Assembly: GCA_900104855.1 (NCBI GenBank)
Contig: FNSS01000001.1
Coordinates: forward strand, 744,001 to 808,000
DNA length: 64,000 nucleotides
Origin: Rhizobiales bacterium GAS188
Lineage (GTDB): Bacteria; Pseudomonadota; Alphaproteobacteria; Rhizobiales; Beijerinckiaceae
Direction: 5' to 3'
The position numbers and the translations under genes are program-made. Positions 61,801 to 64,000 of this stretch are shown here, in pieces. The first letter of the stretch is position 1, and the number at the start of each line of letters is the position of its first letter. The notes beneath the pieces are model-generated. The model was not told the DNA's origin. It worked only from the letters and a program-made list of their open reading frames with translations, and did not search any database.

Positions 61801-63683
61801 CTAGACGAAGTTTCGTCGCGCATCAGCTCCTGCAACAACGACCACGGGGCAATCATTCGTAGCTGAGCATCGCACTCTTCAATCGCACCGCGGAACACCG
61901 TTTCTTGTTCAAGCAATTCACGCCCCATTCCCCACCACTGCGGCCCTTGCCCGGAGAAAACGAAGGCCAATTGCGGCGGTTGCTTTTCATCGGCACGTCC
62001 GGTCGCAATCCCAGCACGCGATTGGTCGTCCGCATAGGCCGCCAAGAGATCGAGCAACTCCTCGCGCGAGCCTGCCGTAACGCACAAGCGAGTGTGGTGA
62101 TGATTGCGGCGAACGGCGCAGCTCCAGGCAAAGTCGTCCAAGCCGCTATCGGTCACCGCAGTGGCAATCGGCCCCGTGCGACACGCCTCCACGTATGAGC
62201 GAAGCGCGTCAGTACCGCGAGCTGAAAACACGAATAATCGCGGGCGCTCCAGCGCAGGTTCGCTGACGGTGTCCGCTTCTCGGTCGGATTGGGTCTGCCC
62301 GGTCGTTTTCAGCGAGCTCTCGCCCAAGGTACTCTGGTCGTGCAGGTCCCCTCCCTGTTCCAGGATCGCATGTGCGTTCGTGCCGCCGAAACCAAAAGAG
62401 CTGACCGCGGCCAACAAGGGGCGATCGGGATCGGGCCAAGCCTGCAACTCCGTCGGCACGCGGAGCTTCAAGCGTTCAAACGGTATGTTCGGATTCGGAA
62501 CCCGGAAGTTTGGGTTCGGCGGAATTTGCCGATGCTTCACCGCGAGCGCTGCTTTCACCAGGCCGGCAATTCCGGAGGCGGGCTCAAGGTGCCCAATGTT
62601 CGACTTCACCGAGCCGATGAAGCAGGGGTTATCATTGGACCTGCGTTCGCAAAACACCTGAGCCAAGGCCCGTGCCTCGATGGGATCTCCGACGGGCGTG
62701 CCAGTGCCATGCGCCTCAATGTATTGGACCTCATCCGGAAGAATGCGAGCATCCATGCAGACCCGGCGCAGTAGAGCGACTTGCGCTTCTTCACCTGGAA
62801 CCGTCAAAGAACTGGTATGTCCATCCTGATTGACCGCAGTAGCGCGAATCTGCGCGTAAACTGAATCTCCGTCCCGAACGGCATCGGAATATCGTTTCAG
62901 AACAACTACTGCCGCTCCTTCGCCACGTGCGAAGCCGTCGGCGGAAGCGTCAAACGCCTTGCAACTACCTGTAGGCGATAGCATCGCCATTCGGCTAAAG
63001 TTGATGAATAGATCGGGCGTGATCAGGATGTTTACTCCGCCAGCGAGTGCAGAATCGCAGTCGCCGCTCCATAAACCCTGACAGGCGAGGTGTACTGCCA
63101 CCAGCGATGAGGAGCAGGCCGTATCGACCGCCATGCTCGGACCGTGCAAATTGAGGCAATATGAAATACGGTTGGCCGCGATGCTCATCGCGACCCCCGT
63201 AAGGCTGTGCGCGTCAATGTCAGTGAGGTTTTTATTGGTATTTTGCAACAACATGTAGTCCTGTGCCGACAGGCCAACATAAACGCCGGTCGGTGACCGC
63301 GCTAAAGCCTCAAGTTGCAGGCCTGCGTCTTCGATTGCCTCGAACGTCACCTCCAGCAAGAGTCGCTGCTGGGGGTCCATGGCGGCCGCTTCCCGCGGCG
63401 AGATGCCAAAGAAGCCGATATCGAAGAGAGCGATTGAGTCCAAAAAGCCACCCCGGCGGGAGTGCGACCGGCCTGGGGTCGCCAGCTCAGGGTGATAGAA
63501 AGTCTTCATGTTCCAGCGATCGGGGGGTACTTCGCGCGTCACCTCGACGCCGTCGCACAGTAAGCGCCAGAAGCTCTCGGGATCATTGGCGCCGCCGGGG
63601 AATCGGCAACCGATTCCGACCACGGCGATCGGTTCCCGAGCTGCGGGTCTGACTTGAACATCCGACACAACAGGCCAATTCAT
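55863..63683 (-). CDS. Highly reducing type I polyketide synthase with C-methyltransferase
   Basis: Single-module PKS of 2606 aa. Order: ketosynthase (Cys190 in DTACSSS; EAHGTGT and KSNIGHLEP histidines present), acyltransferase (Ser664 in GHSVGEV; the AFH motif points to malonyl-CoA), dehydratase (His962; HxxxG reads HRVGD; Asp1129 in LLDSCF), C-methyltransferase (GSGTGG near 1440), enoylreductase (about 1880-2190), ketoreductase (TGGLGGFG near 2203, Tyr2346) and acyl carrier (Ser2507). A fully reduced, alpha-methylated acyl group is expected. No loading domain is seen, so the starter source is unknown. A short tail with [10 protein letters not shown] follows the carrier. The stop overlaps the NRPS start (TAATG). 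The first-base context lies at the end of a helicase remnant; ATG 63683 is the only sensible start. Confidence 0.95.
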   Translation of the reverse strand: MNWPVVSDVQVRPAAREPIAVVGIGCRFPGGANDPESFWRLLCDGVEVTREVPPDRWNMKTFYHPELATPGRSHSRRGGFLDSIALFDIGFFGISPREAAAMDPQQRLLLEVTFEAIEDAGLQLEALARSPTGVYVGLSAQDYMLLQNTNKNLTDIDAHSLTGVAMSIAANRISYCLNLHGPSMAVDTACSSSLVAVHLACQGLWSGDCDSALAGGVNILITPDLFINFSRMAMLSPTGSCKAFDASADGFARGEGAAVVVLKRYSDAVRDGDSVYAQIRATAVNQDGHTSSLTVPGEEAQVALLRRVCMDARILPDEVQYIEAHGTGTPVGDPIEARALAQVFCERRSNDNPCFIGSVKSNIGHLEPASGIAGLVKAALAVKHRQIPPNPNFRVPNPNIPFERLKLRVPTELQAWPDPDRPLLAAVSSFGFGGTNAHAILEQGGDLHDQSTLGESSLKTTGQTQSDREADTVSEPALERPRLFVFSARGTDALRSYVEACRTGPIATAVTDSGLDDFAWSCAVRRNHHHTRLCVTAGSREELLDLLAAYADDQSRAGIATGRADEKQPPQLAFVFSGQGPQWWGMGRELLEQETVFRGAIEECDAQLRMIAPWSLLQELMRDETSSRMNDPSIAQPAIFALQYALARLWSSWGIQPAAVAGHSVGEVAAACVAGALTFPQAVELIYHRGRCMDFEGSHGRMLAVGVSAQEALSLLSGHDRDVAVAAINGPQSVTLSGDGEALAKIAVQLESRQVFCSFLRVDRAFHSPRLDPMQGDLIAALAGLQPSAARIPLYSTVTGARCSGEEMGADYWWRNARQTVQFASAILAILEAGHHLFVEVSPHPVLSHAVLEIAGAQSRPIQIVPSQRRGEPEKRTLLNSLGALYARGVMPDWKGLLPAGRFVPLPHYPWQRERHWNESRESERRRIGPTPHPLLGERQPTARPIWEQEIHLRHLRYLAGHRVGDHVVFPAAALVEMAVAAARECRATDSILLEDVDFQSLCLLSDDEGQLLQLILDANETEFNIFSRSKDTDRWTSHARGKVRTHGDTALGTQDVESVRRRCPTHMSQENVYRVLEQIGLRYGPGFRGVAEMWIGSGEALGLVRLSDDLLRLDGSPADYCVQPALLDSCFHVIFGTLPHCGKYMDNADGVFLPVGVERVRILAPLRTHVWSHARLRHQDDNSLTVDVDVLEATGAKVVEVRGLHCRLLNVQRSQDELIYQYCWVPCSRPEQGQAGEMQAAKFSPRAFLETISAETRRIESQHGLLEKYYMFDTDIGRLCDGYIGQCFQDLGIDWRVGARVSPHSFLKCGVQHRFERLVRRYCEILCQDGLLRRIEDDYEISAEFPVVDLNTLWNECLNRNPGYYAEFIVVRRCGSRLAELLRGHADPLQVLFAHDSPAIPDQLYQDAPIARVYNTLSQWAVAEFVERFPRDRDIRILEIGSGTGGLTSYVLTELPADRTKYVFSDISAHFFIHAREKFRDYENIEYRKLDIDSDPAEQGFGANEYDIVLASQVLHATKDLRRSLQRVRRLLRPGGLFVLLEPVRPVRWADLTFGLTEGWWSFSDHDLRSDYPLLSLPRWRALLEEQGFDEVTEISGVDEDAAVAAALLALSPHQQPQLSGEAMLAEAADAPAQWILFADRNGVAERLRDQLASRSQRCLVAHPGDEYRRIGPDEFQLSVADREHLVRLFKEVAGGCRGVVHLGNLDLPRAGEMSTVQLDAALVPSCLSIVHIVQALSKTFLVDPPQLWIVTSNVHAVITTDTASGLAQSPAWGVGRVVTNEAPLLRATLVDLSAEVGTDELKLLCAELLRPEKEAQEDELALRGSTRYVHRLHHVRDRFQCAGFDQRLPVGSQPYCLDTSRLGALDKLALFSVDRPDPGPDEVEIQVAATGLNFSDVMKALGVLPNLPPGPLPLGLECSGVVSAVGANVTRFKVGDEVVATANFCFASFVRTRAEFVVPKPPNLSFEAAATLPVAFLTAYYALHHVGQLRRGERVLIHSASGAVGLAAIQVARRIGSEVMATAGTSEKREFLRQIGIEHVWDSRTLAFADGVLEATAGRGVDVVLNSLAGEGLVKSLDVLAPHGRFLEIGKRDIYADSRIGLKPFRKQISMTAIDLMTMQDRPQFFFSIFEELMRDFGDGAITPLLHRVFPVTSATAAFRYMAQAKHIGKVVISTIGQKVRVRPPRQITCSFRDDATYLITGGLGGFGLLVAEWMIAHGARHLVLVGRRAVPNPEQQSVIDELRATGTDVRILSADVSRAEDVSLVLAKINDTLPRLRGVIHAAMVLNDSLLVNMTEEQLREVWAPKVSGAWNLHLQTLDTPLDFFVLFSSMACILGSAGQSNYAAANAMLDALAEYRHSRGLAACTISWGSLGDVGWVARHGDVAERMKSQGILQFSPRQALALLGQFMAQKPTTVGVVNMDWRQVRGRTLPPKFAQLTKAAAMDDENPVVSAVAVRAGLLAATPDRRAAMLQDILRQRVARVLGAPPDKIDVATPLTDLGLDSLMGIEIKNWIESELRLNLPTVELIKGPTIEGLVKLLLEQLAAGRNAIATPSAIVPTSSIVADRLASPEHDELASMVKELSDDEVDVLLDSPRLQPTLGQ

Positions 63684-63687
63684 CTCC

Positions 63688-63897
63688 CACGCCCGCCTTC
63701 TGATAGGGCCGTAAGCTCCCCTTCAGTGCCGGGCCGCGATCGATGTCCGCGCCGTTCGGCGCGCGCAGCGCCCTAAATGTCTCGGCGAGCCAGGATCCGG
63801 CCGTCACCTGCGACCCGTCGGCAGCCTCGGTGTCCGATTTTTCGCCGGCACCCGACGTCCCGGCCAGCATGCGCATGGCCTCGGCGAAGGTCGCCCT
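63688..63897 (-). pseudogene. Internal fragment of an SNF2-type helicase gene
   Basis: Seventy codons in one frame read TFAEAMRMLAG, then SWLAETFRALRAPNG, then DRGPALKGSLRPYQKAGV. In bacterial SNF2 helicases this is the segment just before the ATP-binding domain, where LRPYQxxGVxWL is followed by the Walker A box. Here it stops at GV, four bases before the PKS start codon, and upstream it loses similarity and meets an in-frame stop (63988-63990). Both ends are therefore missing. It forms most of the PKS leader and even supplies its ribosome-site-like AAGGCGGG. Called from memory of the family; a search is needed to confirm. Confidence 0.6.
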
Positions 63898-63928
63898 CGA
63901 ACAGTAGGCCGCGATAAGTAAGCGAGAA

Positions 63929-63957
63929 ATTATCCTACCAATTCCTTTCCAAGGCAA
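63929..63957 (-). promoter_or_regulatory. Possible sigma-70-type promoter of the PKS-NRPS operon
   Basis: On the minus strand TTGCCT (63952-63957), a 17-base spacer and GATAAT (63929-63934). Four of six and five of six matches to the -35/-10 consensus. It would give a leader of about 240 bases running through the helicase remnant. Confidence 0.4.
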
Positions 63958-64000
63958 GAGCCTGAGCGAGACTCTAACTCGAAATGGCTAGTCGTCCCCT

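Noticed and set aside
63583-63957. A 124-aa gene ending inside the PKS
   Set aside because: Only its middle (63688-63897) resembles a family; the end is PKS sequence in the wrong frame.

Overview
The window looks like a stretch of an alphaproteobacterial chromosome, most likely from the order Rhizobiales/Hyphomicrobiales. It is G+C-rich by eye, carries a hopanoid (hpn) locus with the gene content known from Rhodopseudomonas/Bradyrhizobium-type genomes, and contains an IS66-like remnant and a short palindromic element of rhizobial style. No species can be named from the sequence alone.

Left part (1-11.4 kb): hopanoid and outer-membrane lipid genes. On the minus strand, transcription runs hpnM - dxs - hpnA - hpnB - hpnC - hpnD - hpnE and off the left edge. 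The hpnA-B-C-D-E genes are chained by four-base stop/start overlaps. HpnD, HpnC and HpnE together make squalene from farnesyl diphosphate, Dxs feeds the isoprenoid pathway, and HpnM is an MlaC-like periplasmic lipid carrier. Divergently on the plus strand lie hpnN (RND hopanoid transporter) and an MlaA/VacJ-type lipoprotein.

Middle part (11.4-16.7 kb): two divergent gene pairs (2-oxoglutarate dioxygenase + sugar/alcohol-phosphate nucleotidyltransferase; HpnL-type membrane protein + CDP-alcohol phosphatidyltransferase) that together look like a polar head-group pathway. Two small exported proteins and a decayed IS66-like transposase fragment follow.

Right part (16.7-63.7 kb): a hybrid PKS-NRPS locus, all on the minus strand: a highly reducing PKS with C-methyltransferase (2606 aa), a single giant NRPS (12481 aa; 11 modules, one epimerase, terminal thioesterase) and a CmlA-type diiron beta-hydroxylase. 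Reading the ten-residue adenylation codes gives a tentative product: alpha-methylated acyl - Thr - Thr - D-Tyr - (Gln-like) - Gln - Asp - (beta-amino acid) - Asp - Phe - Asp - X, released by the thioesterase. I do not recognise this peptide. The NRPS is a mosaic of near-identical blocks in which adenylation cores seem to have been exchanged as cassettes, and in two cases changed at their pocket residues. The locus is bounded by an IS66-like remnant on one side and a 70-codon internal fragment of an SNF2-type helicase on the other, which suggests it was inserted into an older chromosome context.

All functional calls rest on motifs and family knowledge read by eye; no database search was possible.
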